Shown here one piece after another: positions 12,101 to 26,595 of a stretch of 64,000 nt of DNA; position 1 is the first letter of the stretch; each line of letters starts with the position of its first letter. Source of the stretch: Dacryopinax spathularia (Eukaryota; Basidiomycota; Dacrymycetes; Dacrymycetales; Dacrymycetaceae); the NCBI GenBank assembly GCA_037974965.1, contig JBBPFI010000002.1, positions 2,728,001 through 2,792,000 of the forward strand, in the 5' to 3' direction. Both the position numbers and the translations under genes were made by a program. Under the pieces are notes generated by a model that worked only from the letters and a program-made list of their open reading frames with translations, ran no database searches and had not been told where the DNA came from.

Positions 12101-15100
12101 TACCCTAACGATGGCTATGAATCTTGGCCTACCTCAGTTTGATCGCCAGCATCGAGTTGCGCAAGGTCCTTCTCCAGCGCACACTGATACAGGACTATTC
12201 ATCATGTCAGAGCTATAACATCCAATTGATGTTATCTCTTGCCTTGCCGATAACGCGCCTCGTCGTAAGGTTCCAGGAATGTGATATTGTTCTGCGAGAC
12301 CTCAGGTGAGATAGGGCGGTACCGTGCCGAAGAGCGCGCATACACGTATAGTAGTATTCTGGACCCACGCTTCTTGGGCTGCATATGCCACTCCGTTCTC
12401 GCGAGGAAGGACTATCCACGAATCCTTGGCTGTCGGTTCTACATGCACCTCACCCAGAAGTCCCATGAGCAGGGTAGTTTTCCCGCATCCGGTCGGACTT
12501 GTATGCATTCAGCTACCAACTCAGTTCAGGTCGGACGGGCTTACCCATTCACTACGTTGATCTTTCCCGATGTGAAAATCAGTTCATTCACCTTCAGACT
12601 GAAAGGGTGATCCGTCCGACGCCCGATTGCGCGTTCCGTCCAGCTGAGCGCTATATTCTTCATGCCGATCATGGTAGGATCCACGTATGAGGAGCGCGAG
12701 CCCTCTTCAGAGCGTTCGGGCTGCTCATACTTGTCGAGTAAAGGCGACTACATCATATTAGTGAAATTCGATGTCGGAGATGCTAAACCCACGTTGCGCA
12801 AGAATTTGTTTAGACGATCTAGTGAGACTTTGGCTACGGAAAGTCAGGGAGATATCGATAGTTACAATCGGCGGCTGACCTTGTAAAACACCATTGATAA
12901 AATGGGGGGCATTCCCGAGATCAAGACGAAGAAGGTCCAGGACAGCGATACTCGAGAAAATGGTAGCGGCTACGTGTCTATCAGTATTGCTTCGTTGGAG
13001 CAGCTAGTGGAACTGACCATCGAGTTCTCGTCGCATGACCAGTGTCTGCGAACAGATCAGCATGTGTAATTGATCGCTCAGACTCCGCGTACATGGAAGC
13101 TGAATGTGACGATGAGGATCATTACTGGCAGAGCGTTGCTGCCCTAGGGTCAGAATCAAGCTATGATGCTAGTTGACGACTCCACGCACTTTAACACCGC
13201 GCCAAACAGCTCCAGCAGCTTCGCAGCGCGCAAGTAGGCCAGTTCTGATTTCCTCAAATCCGACAGTCGTCTTATGGACATGTTTTCCCAACCGAACATC
13301 TTATATGACTCAGCTGAGTCACGTTTCGGATATCATGAGCCGCCTCACCTTGATCATTCGGATAACGTTCATGACTGAGGCCTAGTGAGCGCTGACGGTA
13401 TCTTGTTTCTGAGAAAAGTGCTTACATTCTGTTATCCCCTGCACACGGGCTTCTGTCTGTTATAAAATCGTGAGACTGATCGTGTTCGTTCCTCGAGGGG
13501 AGATATCAGCTTACCTTCTCCATCTTCTTTACCTCTACTTCATTGGTCCATTTCGCCAGAAGACCGGGGATTGGCATCATCGCTAACATAAAGCCCATGC
13601 CCACGATGGCAGACAATCCCAGGATATTTGCCAAGAACCATGTGCTTATCGCCACTTGGAAAGGCAGCATGACAAAGAGGACCAGGAAGTCTCGCGCGCC
13701 CAGGATGTTGGCTACATCAGCACCGACTAAGGTGTTAATGCGACCGGAGAGATGAATAGAGGGCGGCGTGGAGAATACCTCAGCAGGCCCATCGAGGGTC
13801 TCTAAGGAACCCGGCCCAAGCGATTCCGCAACATTCGTCACGGAGGTTTCCGTCCCAAGCAGCGTCAAAGGCGGACTATTCTCGTCAAGGCCATCTTCAT
13901 CTCTAGATCTCTGAGTTGCCGAAGAAGCCGCGACGGAGTTTGTCTCGAATTGATCCTCCGAGATGCGCAAGCGCATTGCATGCCGGAAAATCTGCTGGAG
14001 GAGCATATTCTCTGCTAGTACTTGTACGCGTTCCTGCTCAGGCATTAGAATGCGATTGTACTCTGGAAAAGACAAGCTTACCGCCACGAATATGTACAGA
14101 TGTCGAAAGAATGTGGAGAAGGCGCCACCGAGCAAAAGTACGGCAATCCAAACCCTGGTACTAACGTGAGGAAAGACCGTGGACAGTCTGCATTTTCAAG
14201 CATACCAAGGGCGGATATCTGACCCTTCCGGTCCGTACTGTAGATACCTAATCAAAGAATGTTAGGTAAGCAAGGCAGACAGCAAACAGTACGTACCGCA
14301 GAATGCGGTTCAAAGCGAATGGTGCCATGAAGCGAGATAACACGTCGAATAGTAGATTGAAGCCGAAAAAGACGTATTGCCAGCGGAAGATCCTCATGAT
14401 CCCAAAAAACAAGTGTCTATCCTTCAAGCCCCTTTTGCGCCTTATGATTGGATCCATCTCCTCAATGCTGCGTTGCTCGAGATACCATGACTCGTCATAG
14501 TCCGCCAAAGGTGGAAGTCCGTCGTACGGCAAGCTGGAGTTCCGGTAGGCGGTCATTACAATGGGTTCCATGAAGGTGAACGTTACAAATGATAGGAGTG
14601 ATGCCGTTTGCTCCGGGTTTGGCTGCGGTGCTGGATGCTGCACAAAAGGTTAGGACACCATCCATATTCTCCGGGAGACCAGGGACGTACTGCAGGGTCT
14701 ACGGGAACATACTCCCTTGGAATTAAGGAGGGTACGATGAGGCCGGCTAGAGTGCTCAGGGCCACCCGAGAATACATTAGCCACGGGATTCCGTCGTCCG
14801 CAGGCCTGCCGTGGGCTAGGGCGAGCGGAATGATGTCCCGATACATGAACGCGCCCAGAATAATGAGAAGCACGAATGCCGCATGGGCATTGCAAAGCCT
14901 TGTCTTTCTCGAGGAGCGACCTAGTCCCAGAATGCATAGGAGCACGGCATAGCCCTTCACCGTGCGTAAGAAGTTGTGATCCATGGACAGCTTGGACTCA
15001 TGCTCACCGAAGAAAGAGTGAGAAGGATTTCGGCCACAGTGGTGCATTCTGAGCTCCAGGTGCTGCCAGAGGATCGTCCTGCAAGCACAGTGGCAATGAC

Positions 15101-15418
15101 AGACAAGGTGAAGAGGCATCCGGCGGCTGCAAGCCGCAGCAGGCGGTAGACGAGCACCTTGGGTCCGCGCCGCAGATGCGCTATTCGCCGTAGCCAGCCA
15201 CAGATTGACAGTGTGGGTGTCTCATCATCGTCAATATGAACAGCTGGCGGCGTCTCATGGTGTTCAGGGGCGCCTCGGAGCAGGGCGAAGACAAGTGCCA
15301 GAAGGGATAAAAGACAAGCGTAGGCAGGAACCGTTCGCGGGTCGCGCCACAAGGCTGAGGGTGCTACCGCCCATTCCTCTTCATTCAGCAAGTTGAGTGC
15401 CAGTTGTGAGGAGGCCAT
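9176..15418 (-). CDS. ABCC (MRP-type) ABC transporter, copy B
   Basis: Second ABCC exporter, tandem with copy A and on the same strand, 309 bases upstream of its start. The first exon encodes MASSQLAL and several hydrophobic segments. The first membrane domain runs from about 14640 to 12900, including the conserved [10 protein letters not shown] and [10 protein letters not shown] blocks. A long Ser/Glu-rich insertion (about 13960-13760) precedes the GADVANI helix. NBD1: Walker A PTGCGKT near 12495, [12 protein letters not shown] near 12060, Walker [12 protein letters not shown] near 11945. The second membrane domain (about 11560-10200) contains [10 protein letters not shown] and [19 protein letters not shown]2: GRTGSGKSS near 9890, NFSVGQRQ near 9580, [11 protein letters not shown] near 9510. 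The last exon ends with AVDSGGIP and a TAG at 9176-9178, placed by reading past the final intron. A TATA-like box lies about 60 bases upstream of the ATG. Substrate unknown; family assignment is firm. Confidence 0.93.
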
Positions 15419-15474
15419 GGTCGAAAAGCGGGTTGTGCGAAACAGCTGGTGAGCACATCGTTATTGCCACCGGC

Positions 15475-15482
15475 TTTTTATA
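15475..15482 (-). promoter_or_regulatory. TATA box of ABCC copy B
   Basis: Minus-strand TATAAAAA, 57-64 bases upstream of the ATG at 15418. Position and sequence fit a fungal TATA element. Confidence 0.55.
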
Positions 15483-16301
15483 GATATTGGTGCCAAACAG
15501 TGACGAATGTCCGGGACGCGCGGCCTGGTCGCAGTGCGCAGAGACGCGCCGAAGCAGGGACCGCGTGGTGACTGATTTTTATCACACACGCGTCGGGTTG
15601 GCAGCTCCGACGGCCCACAAAGGTCTGGAATGGCAGATAACGCAATAATAATGAACGGACAAAGTCACTCAATCATCTCCGGATCACAGAGGACGGTCGA
15701 TGAGATCCGAATGACGCTTGCGCGGTCTTTGTGGGCGACTGATCGATGGGTCTTACGCTTGTGCGCGCAGCCCATGCTCCGAGCTGCCTGGGCAGGACGA
15801 GCTGCGGGGAGCAGAATGCGTATCCTCAGCGCCGCGCAGGGACTTTGAGACTCGAGCCCTCACTCGATGTGTTCGCACAGCGACTGCGTGGACGGCAGAA
15901 CGTCTCCAATGAAGACCGCGTACCAGTGTAGCGCGACTCACGCATACCATCCTGCGAAGCCCGTCGCGGCCCAAGCTGCCTGCCCGTTACTTGAGAAGTC
16001 CCACTACGCGTTCCCCTGAACACCTAGTAAGGTGCCGCTAGCACACAGACCTGCGGTTTGCACGGCGGGGGCGATACCGTAATGCAAGTCTGTCAAGAGG
16101 TCTCGGAGCTGATTGATGGAAAGCATGCGTAAATCAGCAGTGTGAGTGAAGAGCGAAGGGACGCGTCCACGGAATCTGTTTGGAATTTCAGAGCGCGAAG
16201 AGCAGGAAGGAGCACCACAAGTGCAGACAACGACTACATATACCCAACGACCTACACTTTCTTCTTAATCATAAGTGGCTGCGGACACGTCGGTGACGAG
16301 A
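15483..16301. other. Divergent intergenic region
   Basis: About 800 bases between ABCC copy B (minus) and the importin gene (plus). No open frame shows family resemblance or codon-like composition, so it presumably holds the two promoters. I see no RNA gene. Confidence 0.5.
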
Positions 16302-19300
16302 TGGATCCCTCTGGCTTGGTGAATCTGTTCACGGCGACGTATGCGGTCGATCAGAATGTCCGCATGGCCGCCGAGGTGGAGATCCGCAAGGTATGCTCTT
16401 ATAGCACAGTCCAGGGCCGCGGTTGACCGTTGCTCTTGCAGATAGCATCCCATGAGGCCTTTATACCCGCACTCGTGCAAATCATTGGAGCAGATGAGGT
16501 ACCGCTGTGAGTGTGAGGTGTAAGTCACAATCATAGCACTGATGCCAGAGCCAGCGCAACGCGTCAAGCTGCGGCAGTCTATCTAAAGAATCGATTCATA
16601 TCTGGACTCGGAGAAGACTCCCCCGACTCGCAGAAAACCATTGCCGTACTCAAATCTTCCATCCTCCCACTGCTGGGACGATCTCCGTCCAAATCCGTCA
16701 CAGCTATTCTTCTGACAACGCTTGGCTTCCTGGTCAAGGCAACTTGGCCGGAGCAATGGCCAGAGCTGGAGGGGAATGTGCGGGCTTTGCTTGGGAGTGG
16801 AGGAGGAAAGGAGACGTTGGTCGGACTGGCATGCTTGTTGGAGATGTTGAAGGCCTTCAGGTAAGCATGGTAGACCTATCATTTGTGCGCGGTCCGCTGA
16901 TCGCATGTCGGAAGGTATGGGAGCAGCCCGCATGTGGCGAATGTCACGGCACATCTCTTCCCGCTTCTCCACCCTCTGGCGAGCCAAGCGTTAACGCCAC
17001 ATCCCTCTCATGACGAGGCAGAAGTCCTCCGGCTCGTTGTCAAATGCTACTGGATGTCAATACAACAAGACCTGGCGCCTTGTCTGCAGGAGTCAGGAAG
17101 CATCATGCAGTGGGGGTGCGCTTGACGTAGTGAACCGCAGGAAAAGTTTCTCACGCTCTTCCCAGAACGTTGTTCCTGCAAGTGGTGTCGCACCAGGTGC
17201 CATTATCCGTACAGGGGGGGTCGCTCGATGATCGCGATGAATTGGCTGGCACGCCTTACTGGAGGGCGAAGAAATGGGCATTCCGAGTATTAAATCGGCT
17301 TTTTGCAAAGTGAGCTTCTCTCAGCCACCCGGCGCATCCAACTAATGTCGGGAATGTCAGGTACGGCAACCCATCCCAGTTGCCATCCGTACATAAGAAG
17401 CTCTACACCCCGTTCGCCACCAAGTTTATAGCCTCGTTCGCGCCTGAAATCCTCCGTCGCTATTTGGCGCAGATAGAACTGTATGCGCAAGCGCAGCAGA
17501 CTCAAAATTGGGAACACGGCTGGATGACGGACCGATGCCTATGTCTCATCCTTGATTTCTTGACCGAGAGGTGAGAGCCTGGACACTCTGTCCGCAACAA
17601 ATTCTGATCATTCCTAATTAGTATCAAGCCTAAATCGACTTGGGAGCTCCTCAAGCCACACGTGGCCACTCTGATTCAACATCTAATCTACCCCATACTC
17701 TGTTTCACCCCACGGAAGGCCGAACTGTGGGAGTCAGATCCAGTCACCTTTGTCCAAGAGTCTCTGGGAAGCTTCGAGGATCTCGGCTGGCCTGATCCGC
17801 ACGCCTCTGGCTTCCTGCTTGGTATCGCCAGAAGTCGTGCGAAGACGTCTTATCAAGTCATTCTAAGCCATATCTCCCATGTCCTTGCACAGTATCCCAG
17901 CTCGCAGGGACCCGAGTCGAAGTACGGTGTCTTGACCATGATCATGGCTCTCGATGATATCTTCCTGAACAACCCGTTATCCAAAGATCATGTCAACAAT
18001 GTGCTCACACAACATGTAATTCCCGAATTTTCCAGCCCGCATGGGTACATGCGAAGTATTGCGTGCGAAGTCATCACGAAGTTCGAGGAGAATGGCATTT
18101 CGTGGGAGGACGGTGTAAGTGCATTAGGCTGCGGATCCGCTATTTTACTGATATGCACACCAAGCAACTACTAGCCACGTTTGGGAAGGTCATGCAGGCT
18201 ATGAGGGATCCTGAATTACCTGTCAGGGTAAACGCATCGTTCGCTTTCTCCAGCATGATGGAACAACCGGAAGGTGTGCCGTGAACATCGTTACGCGGCA
18301 TTTCTGCGCTAACGAGCTGTAGTACGCCCTCTAATCGCTCCGCATGTGGGAGAAATCATCCAGGCCCTGCTCAAACTGTCAGATGAGCTGGGTCTGGATA
18401 CGCTTTCCGCGGCCTTGGACAACGTCGTGGCATATTTTGCCGATGAGCTGAAGACGTTAGCGCTGCCGATCATCGTTCATCTGGTACGAGTACCGTGTCG
18501 GATCCTGTCTTCTGCTGATCGCCTTGCAGCGTGAATCCTACATGACGTTATTCGGTCAAATTGAAGATGCTCGAAGCCAAGGGGAGGAGAAAAACATCGA
18601 TGAGATCACGGACAAGACAATGGCAGCCATTGGTGTCCTGCGCACCATGGGCGTTGTGAGTAGTCTTTCTAGGGAAAAAAAGCGTTGCTGAGAGGTTTGC
18701 CAGATCATAGACTCCCAAAAGGACTCCCCAGATTTGCTCGAATCTATTCAACAAGCTATCTTGCCCATCATTTTGTCCACCCTGGAGCGAGGAAACGTCG
18801 GTAAGCATGGTAGAATGTGCTCGGGTTATCAGGTGTTGAAGGTTTCATAGACATGTTCGATGAGATATACACTCTCACGGATTCCTTGCTTACCCAGCTG
18901 AATCGCATATCATCATATATGTGGCAAGTTTTCGAGGCTACCTACAAGGCCTTCAAGGTCCTTGCGGTCGACTATTTCGAAGGTATTGAGCACGTCCGCC
19001 ATCCAATGACGCTGAGTCCTCATCACGAGGTTATAGATATGATGCCGGTAATAAGCTTCTTCATTGAGCATGGGGCGCAAGCATTCGCCGAGCGGGAAGA
19101 GTATTGCAACATGATTATAGACATGTTTGAGACGGTCGCATTTGAAGAAGGTGCTGGCGCGTGGGATCGCAAAGGCGTCTGCATGATCGCGGAGACATTC
19201 ATTATGCAGCTGCCTGGCTTACTGACGCAAGTACGTGCGACTACACAGCTTACGTCGTCGTCATTGACTGTCTCTCAGTTTGTTCCCAAATTCGTCGCTG

Positions 19301-20205
19301 CCGTCAACCATATTCTGCTTGTTGACGGCAAAGACTCTCCTCAGAGAACACAGAAGATCAATGTCCTCTTGTCTCTTCTTATTGTGTATCCCGGCGAAAC
19401 GCTTCTTGCCCTTGAGACGGCCGGCAAAACGGAATGGGCACTGGAACAATGGCTGCATGAAATCCCGAAACTGGAGCGGGTGCACGATTTGCAGCTTGTC
19501 ATAATCACGGTGGCGAGACTTATGGAGCTCCGTCCCGAGCAGGTTCCTCCAGCGCTCGCTCACCTCTGGACCAGCCTGCTAAACGCTGCTCTCCGCTGCT
19601 TCAAGGCTCTCCCCGCGGCCGAAAAGCGTGCGTTGTTTGTGACACCACAGACTCTCTCTTACAGGATCTCACGGGATGAACAGGCCGCGAGGAGATCGCG
19701 AAAGAAGCTCTGGAAGAGCCGGTTAATGAAATGGAAGATGACGACGATGTGGACGGGAACGGCCATGACGATGACATGGACGACGACGAGGAAGTCAATG
19801 GACAGGATGAGGATGAGGATGGTAGGTTGCGGTCATCCTCAGCTCGTGCGTCAACTCACTCTCTCTCAAGGCGACGTGGTAGACGAGGAGACCGAATACA
19901 TGAATCAGCTTGCGGAGGAAGCTTCTCGACTTCAGGCCAAGGCTCAAGCTCTCTTAGCGGGCAAGGCCGGGCCGGAATCTCCAGCCCTCGATGATGATGA
20001 CCTGGACGAGGAGGAGGAGGAAGATTGGTTCTTCGAGACCGCTGTGGACAGAGTGGATCCATACATTAAGTTCGCCGCTTCGCTAAACGAGTTCCAAGGG
20101 GTGAACCCACATGCGTATGTCATGGCGACGAGCGGAGTGGACCAAGAAGGTCAGGTGGCCTTAATGGAAATAGGGAGAATAGCACTCGAGCGATCGGTGA
20201 GCTAA
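16302..20205 (+). CDS. Importin-7/8-type karyopherin (importin-beta family)
   Basis: HEAT-repeat nuclear import receptor of the importin-beta superfamily, resembling yeast Nmd5/Sxm1 and animal importin-7/8. It should bind Ran-GTP and carry cargo through nuclear pores. The N-terminus starts MDPSGLVNLFTATYAVD and continues into the IBN_N domain (EVEIRK, TRQAAAVYLKNRF), split over exons 16302-16390 and from 16442. The middle exons are rich in helical pairs, for example 17662-18120 and 18817-19230. Near the C-terminus an Asp/Glu-rich stretch (about 19730-19820) is followed by a second acidic patch (about 19990-20030); acidic loops are characteristic of this subgroup. The junction near 19620-19690 changes frame, and an intron ending in an AG just before the acidic exon explains it. 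The stop at 20203-20205 directly follows a GTGAGC, so a further small exon is possible. Member identity (Nmd5 versus Sxm1) is not resolved. Confidence 0.88.
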
Positions 20206-20466
20206 ACATCTTTCCAGAACACGTCGCTCTTTCTCTGGGTTGTGCGATGCACCGATAATGTCATGCCTCGTTAATCTTACGCAGTCACGATTCTGTCCAT
20301 GAAGATGGGAGCACATCCACGGACACATGCAATACGTGTCGAGAAGCGGACAGAGCTTCAGATATTTGGGAAACTCGATCGTATGGATCCCCGCGGTGCT
20401 GTTCCAGTAAATAATGAGAGGCTAAATCTGTCCAAAACCAACAGCCACCAGCTTGGGTGTCTCCCC

Positions 20467-21939
20467 TCATGCCCTCGCTACGGCGGCAGGAGGAGCGGGC
20501 ATCTCCACTTCGCTCAGCGCCTCCTCCAGCTGCCTTGCAAGCTCCGCATCCCTCCTCCCATCCTCATCCAACCCCGCCTCTCCCGCCTCCGCGCCTGCAG
20601 GCGTCCGCCTCCCCGTTTCACCCACATTTCTCCCACTCCCACTGCTTCTACGGCTACTGGTGCTGGCCCCTCTCCTCAATGCTCCTTGAAGCAACAACAC
20701 GCTACCTCGATAATTCCCGTACTCCGGGGGCGCGGGACCTACGATCACTTCGTCTTCCACGTCGCCTGTACCCCGCTCCCGCACACCGATAGCCGCTCGG
20801 TAACTCGGCAGGGCTGGGCGGTTCCACGGGGCGGCATAGCGCATCAGGAAACTTTGCGGGCCGTCGTTCACGGCATCGGCAGCTGAATCGGGCCCTGCAG
20901 AGTCTGTGGATCGCCTGCGCCTGAGGTGTAACACCGCACCCAGAGCGCTACCTGCGTTGCTGGGTGCAACAGAGCCAGGATGCAGATGCTGCCTTCTCTG
21001 CTGGACAAGCTGATATAGCAGTCGGTCCAGTATGAGCAGCTCGAGCAAAACGCCAATGGCGAATGCGACGTGGAGGAATACAACGCCTGATAGCAGCATC
21101 GCTTGTGACGTATTGCTTGAATCGGAGGAGGCGCTGTTCATGGCGGACATGCTGCCGGACGTATTGGAGGGACTGCCGCCGTCCGTCGTGAGTGTAACGT
21201 TCGCGTTGGAGGGCGTTGGAGTTCTACCAATACTCGTGCTATTCGCGCTGGTGGTATTGAAGCCTATGGTCATATTCGTCGGAGATTGCTGGGCGATCTC
21301 CGCAGCGGCCAGTGCGGAATTCGTATACAGCTCAGCTGCAGCTGCAAGACCTGTATTTCCAATACCCGTGCCCCCAGAAAGGGCTGATGACGTAGATCCT
21401 GGGGGTGCAGAGCTGAAATGCATTGCCGCCAGTGCCCACGCAGCAACCGTGCCTGGAAGGGCGAGTACCACCACGATGAAGAACGCGAGACTGGTAAGGT
21501 GTAGTCCGCAGACGGTATATAACTTCTTTTTCCTGGGACTTGACGAACCGGTGGAGACTCGCCGGCTACGAGGGCTTAGGGCGTGTAGCAGACGTGCGCT
21601 TCGTCTTGTTGTGAAGGAATTCGGCGATCCAGACTGCGAGGCGGAAGGAGTGCGAGGGGGAGTGCCGGGTGGTGGTGGTATATAGTTCAGCTCGCCGGGT
21701 TTACGCGGTAAGGGAGGGGCTTCGAATCGTGGCGGTGACGATGACGCGCCAGCCGACGGATTCCGATTCAATGTGATAGAAGACGAAGAAATGGGCGCAA
21801 TAAGAGCCGGTTCGGGGACAGGAGGGGATGTTATGATCGGTTCGGCTGTCATAGTCGGGGTATCAGGGGAGGAGAGCATTGGTGATGCCCGCGGTGGAGT
21901 AATGAGGGAGATGGAGAGATCAGGGGAGGTAGCAGGCAT
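20467..21939 (-). CDS. Two-pass membrane protein, Pro/Ser-rich tails
   Basis: Single exon of 490 codons, unusual among its intron-rich neighbours. The first 140 or so residues are disordered and rich in Pro and Ser, ending in a basic run before a long hydrophobic segment (LTSLAFFIVVVLALPGTV). A Thr/Ser/Asn-rich loop with many N-x-S/T sites follows, then a second hydrophobic segment (LHVAFAIGVLLELLILDRL) and a long tail with RRRRS and a Glu/Ala-rich helical end. The topology suggests both tails in the cytosol and a glycosylated loop outside. I do not recognise a family. It converges tail to tail on the importin gene, about 260 bases apart. Confidence 0.75.
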   Translation of the reverse strand: MPATSPDLSISLITPPRASPMLSSPDTPTMTAEPIITSPPVPEPALIAPISSSSITLNRNPSAGASSSPPRFEAPPLPRKPGELNYIPPPPGTPPRTPSASQSGSPNSFTTRRSARLLHALSPRSRRVSTGSSSPRKKKLYTVCGLHLTSLAFFIVVVLALPGTVAAWALAAMHFSSAPPGSTSSALSGGTGIGNTGLAAAAELYTNSALAAAEIAQQSPTNMTIGFNTTSANSTSIGRTPTPSNANVTLTTDGGSPSNTSGSMSAMNSASSDSSNTSQAMLLSGVVFLHVAFAIGVLLELLILDRLLYQLVQQRRQHLHPGSVAPSNAGSALGAVLHLRRRRSTDSAGPDSAADAVNDGPQSFLMRYAAPWNRPALPSYRAAIGVRERGTGDVEDEVIVGPAPPEYGNYRGSVLLLQGALRRGASTSSRRSSGSGRNVGETGRRTPAGAEAGEAGLDEDGRRDAELARQLEEALSEVEMPAPPAAVARA

Positions 21940-22847
21940 ATTGGCGACCGAAGAGCTGGTGCTGTGCGAACAGACAAGATACGGATACAGAGGACGCAGG
22001 TCTTCGGCAGCGGTAGTACAGTTGCTGGGGCCGGTACTGAGGCAGTAGGTAATCGAGGATGCTTGAAAATGGCGTGCGGCCTTGAGTTCAGTTTCAGATC
22101 GGTGAGGTGGACGAGTATCGCACAGCGAGTCGTCCGTAAACTAGTGTTTCGAATCGTACAGTACGCAATACAGTCGTACTGCCAGCAGCCGGGTCGAAGT
22201 TTGCAGGGCAGAGCCTGAGGGGAAGGAGGACGAGGGCGAGGTAGTCGTCGCGAGAGGGAGAGACGGACGGCTAGGCTGAAGCCAATGCCTCGTGTTATGG
22301 CTACAGAGCAGGGTCGCTGCCAGCCATGCTGGCCTCTCTGTGGTTACCCGCCTCTCGACATCTTGTCGACAATGGACCGACGTGTGGCAGCCTCGACGAC
22401 GACGACGGGTGTATGGGTGACAGCGGCTGGATGAGAAGTGGACGACGGTTGTCTTGTCAATGCGACTCATCAGTTCGTCGCGACGCTCGTCAGGGTCCAG
22501 ACCCTTGGCCGATCAAGAACCGCGCAATAAAATCACGTGATTGTTAAAAGCAGTTCTCCCGCGACTGCGGAGCTTCCTGGATCATCATTCCGTATCACGC
22601 CACCTCAAAACCGTCAACAGCTGACTCTCCGCAAATCTCCGCACGTGCCGCGAGTCTTTCCGATTTCAGCGCACAAGAGCACAGGCAGGGGCATACGGCT
22701 TCTCAGTAATCACTATCAGCGGGTTATCCATCGCCTAATACGAACAATTGGTCGGTGCAGAAGATCGAGTCATTCGGCGAAACCAAACCTGCCGGTCCGA
22801 GCGTAATCTACAATGGCTCGGCCGGCATCAAGCAACCAGTGCACATC
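21940..22847. other. Intergenic region upstream of the two-pass membrane protein
   Basis: About 900 bases with no supported gene. It contains the perfect palindrome at 22531-22542 listed separately. Confidence 0.5.
22531..22542. promoter_or_regulatory. CACGTG palindrome (E-box-like)
   Basis: Perfect 12-base palindrome AATCACGTGATT. CACGTG is the known core of bHLH sites (for example Cbf1/Pho4 type in fungi). It lies about 590 bases upstream of the two-pass membrane protein ATG and 310 bases past the stop of the DUF6533-type gene. Function is inferred from the core only. Confidence 0.35.
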
Positions 22848-24374
22848 TCAGACTGTTCCCCAAGTAGTCGAGGCTGCCGGCGTAGCTACGGAAGTGGAAG
22901 TGATCTGCTTGCCGGTCTCTTCCGGACCTTCATCACCCGGGCTGACGCCTTCCCACGCTCGCGCCTGCGCGTCTTTCAGCCGATAGATGGACTTGCGCAG
23001 GTTCAGGAACATCCTATTAAGGGCCGAATCAGATTGACAGTGCGCTGATGGACTGTGCCGCTCACCTCGCGCACAGCGCTGACGAGATGGATAGCTCCGG
23101 TCTAGGTTAGTGATGAGCGCTCATCAGCCTTTCCCGGCGGACAAACCTACTGCAGTATAGCTCCGTCGTACCCGCCCAGCTGACTCAAAGCGAGTAAGCC
23201 AGGTACTTCGGAACAAACGAGTTGCTCACCCCCGGTAGCCTCATATCCACAGCATTCGCAACCATCAAACCTGCGCCACGTCAGGCACCACCTTAGGAAA
23301 GTAGCCAGAACAACGGACCAAGAACCACTAGAGCAGGGCACCGCCTCAGCATCGCTTGTCTCCGCCAATCAGCCCACTCACCAACGAAGTATAGGCATCC
23401 ACTAATGACATGTCAGGAATCGATTAGCTATTTTAGGCGAAGCAACTCACTCCCGCAGAATGATGGTCAGAGCGGAGCGAACATTTGTCGAGCTCCGGAG
23501 GTGCTGACAGGTCTTGAAGATTGTGAGGATCACAAGCACCACTTCCACGATGATACTGGGAATCCAGATGTAAGTCTGAAGGCTGTGAAGAAGATCAGTC
23601 AGTGATGACTCCTCCCGAAAAGATCCGTAACATTACTTCTCGTTGCGAGCGTTGTCTGCGGCTCCACGTAAGCCCGGAAGATGAGGAAGGGCACGCGGTG
23701 ACTTACTTGTGTATTGACATCCATACAACGGCGGAAGCAGGCTAGGAGAGTCTGCCCAAAGGTCAAAGCGTCATCTAAGAGAAATCCAAGTACGTACATC
23801 CGAATGCAGGCGTGAGAATGGCCGAGAACACCACGGCCACCAGTGTTGATGCGAAGAGAAGTGCCCAAAGCGAGACCGTCACGGTTCGGTCATTGCAAAA
23901 TAGCAAGCAAACGCGGAGAATCAATAGCGCTTTACTTTGATTAACCAATCGGCAAGGCTTCCGGGTGTCCGGACGGATCAGAACGGTGCGAACCTTCGAT
24001 AAGGGCGATTATGATGGGCACAGCCCAGACAGCAGTCAGAATGTTGAGGTAAACGCAGAGACTGGGAGAGAGCCAGGCGTCCATCCAGGAGATAACGTTC
24101 AGGATGCTTTCGATAAGCACGAAGTAGCGCGTGCATAGGTAGAGCAAGGTGCCTGCTTTCCATGGGCGTCGCCAGACAAGGTCGATCTCCGTATCGAGCG
24201 TGATGACGATGTCGTAAACATTGACTACCATTGACGCAAGCTGCATATAGTATGCATTGCCTAAAGCGGTTGTGAGCTTTTTGATAGGAGCGGATAATGC
24301 GGATGTGGACACTTACGCGTTTGGGCGAGGTAGTTTACCCGATTAAACTTGCGTGCTGTGAGGGAGACAGTCAT
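22848..24374 (-). CDS. DUF6533-type multi-pass membrane protein
   Basis: Seven-or-so-helix membrane protein of the kind common in agaricomycetes; the biochemical role is unknown. The first exon encodes MTVSLTARKFNRVNYLAQT and ends at a GTAAGT. The second begins NAYYMQLASMVVNVYD and carries the DUF6533 hallmark: a hydrophobic run followed by LDTEIDLVWRRPW and a Tyr/Phe-rich helix (24240-24140). Another exon (about 24000-23800) encodes the helix WALLFASTLVAVVFSAIL. The last exons read TGAIHLVSAVRE and then RMFLNLRKSIYRLKDAQ, ending STTWGTV and a TGA at 22848-22850. I chose 24374 over the ATG at 24312 because the splice joins two in-frame blocks and a TATA box lies just upstream. Several middle exon borders are approximate. 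Confidence 0.8.
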
Positions 24375-24419
24375 TGTCGAGGTCCGATGGCACAGCAGGA
24401 GAGGCTAGAGTGCAGGACG

Positions 24420-24425
24420 TTTATA
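24420..24425 (-). promoter_or_regulatory. TATA box of the DUF6533-type gene
   Basis: Minus-strand TATAAA, 46-51 bases upstream of the ATG at 24374. Confidence 0.5.
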
Positions 24426-24897
24426 CCCATTGTCACACTCTTGGGATGGAACCTGCGGGCGGACCAGATCATCCATTGTTAAGGTTCAAAGTATCGCTGT
24501 TGGCGGTGCTCCGGTCAGGGCGGTCAACCGAGCTAGTGCTGGTCCCGTTAGTATCACGGGTCCATCTATCAAATGCACGGGCGCTAGGTCTTCCGGACTC
24601 AGAATTAGCGCTGATGAGCCTGACTTGGAAGGGGCCGGGCTCCGCCGGCAGGGACCTAGCTCGTCCGTGTTCGCCGATAGTGGAGCTGATTGGTGTGTCG
24701 GAGGCATCACCGATGAGCGTACCGGATATGAATTGATACTATCCATTGCTGGAAAGAAGGTATTGATTTGTGGGGAAAGGGAAGAAGCAGATTTTTTCTT
24801 CGATTGTGAAGAAGAAAGAAAGAAAGAATTTCATCGCTAGACCGGATGTTGGAATGTCGCGTATACAATATGTAATGGCAACTCTATTGACATTGCT

Positions 24898-26595
<1,698 letters not shown>

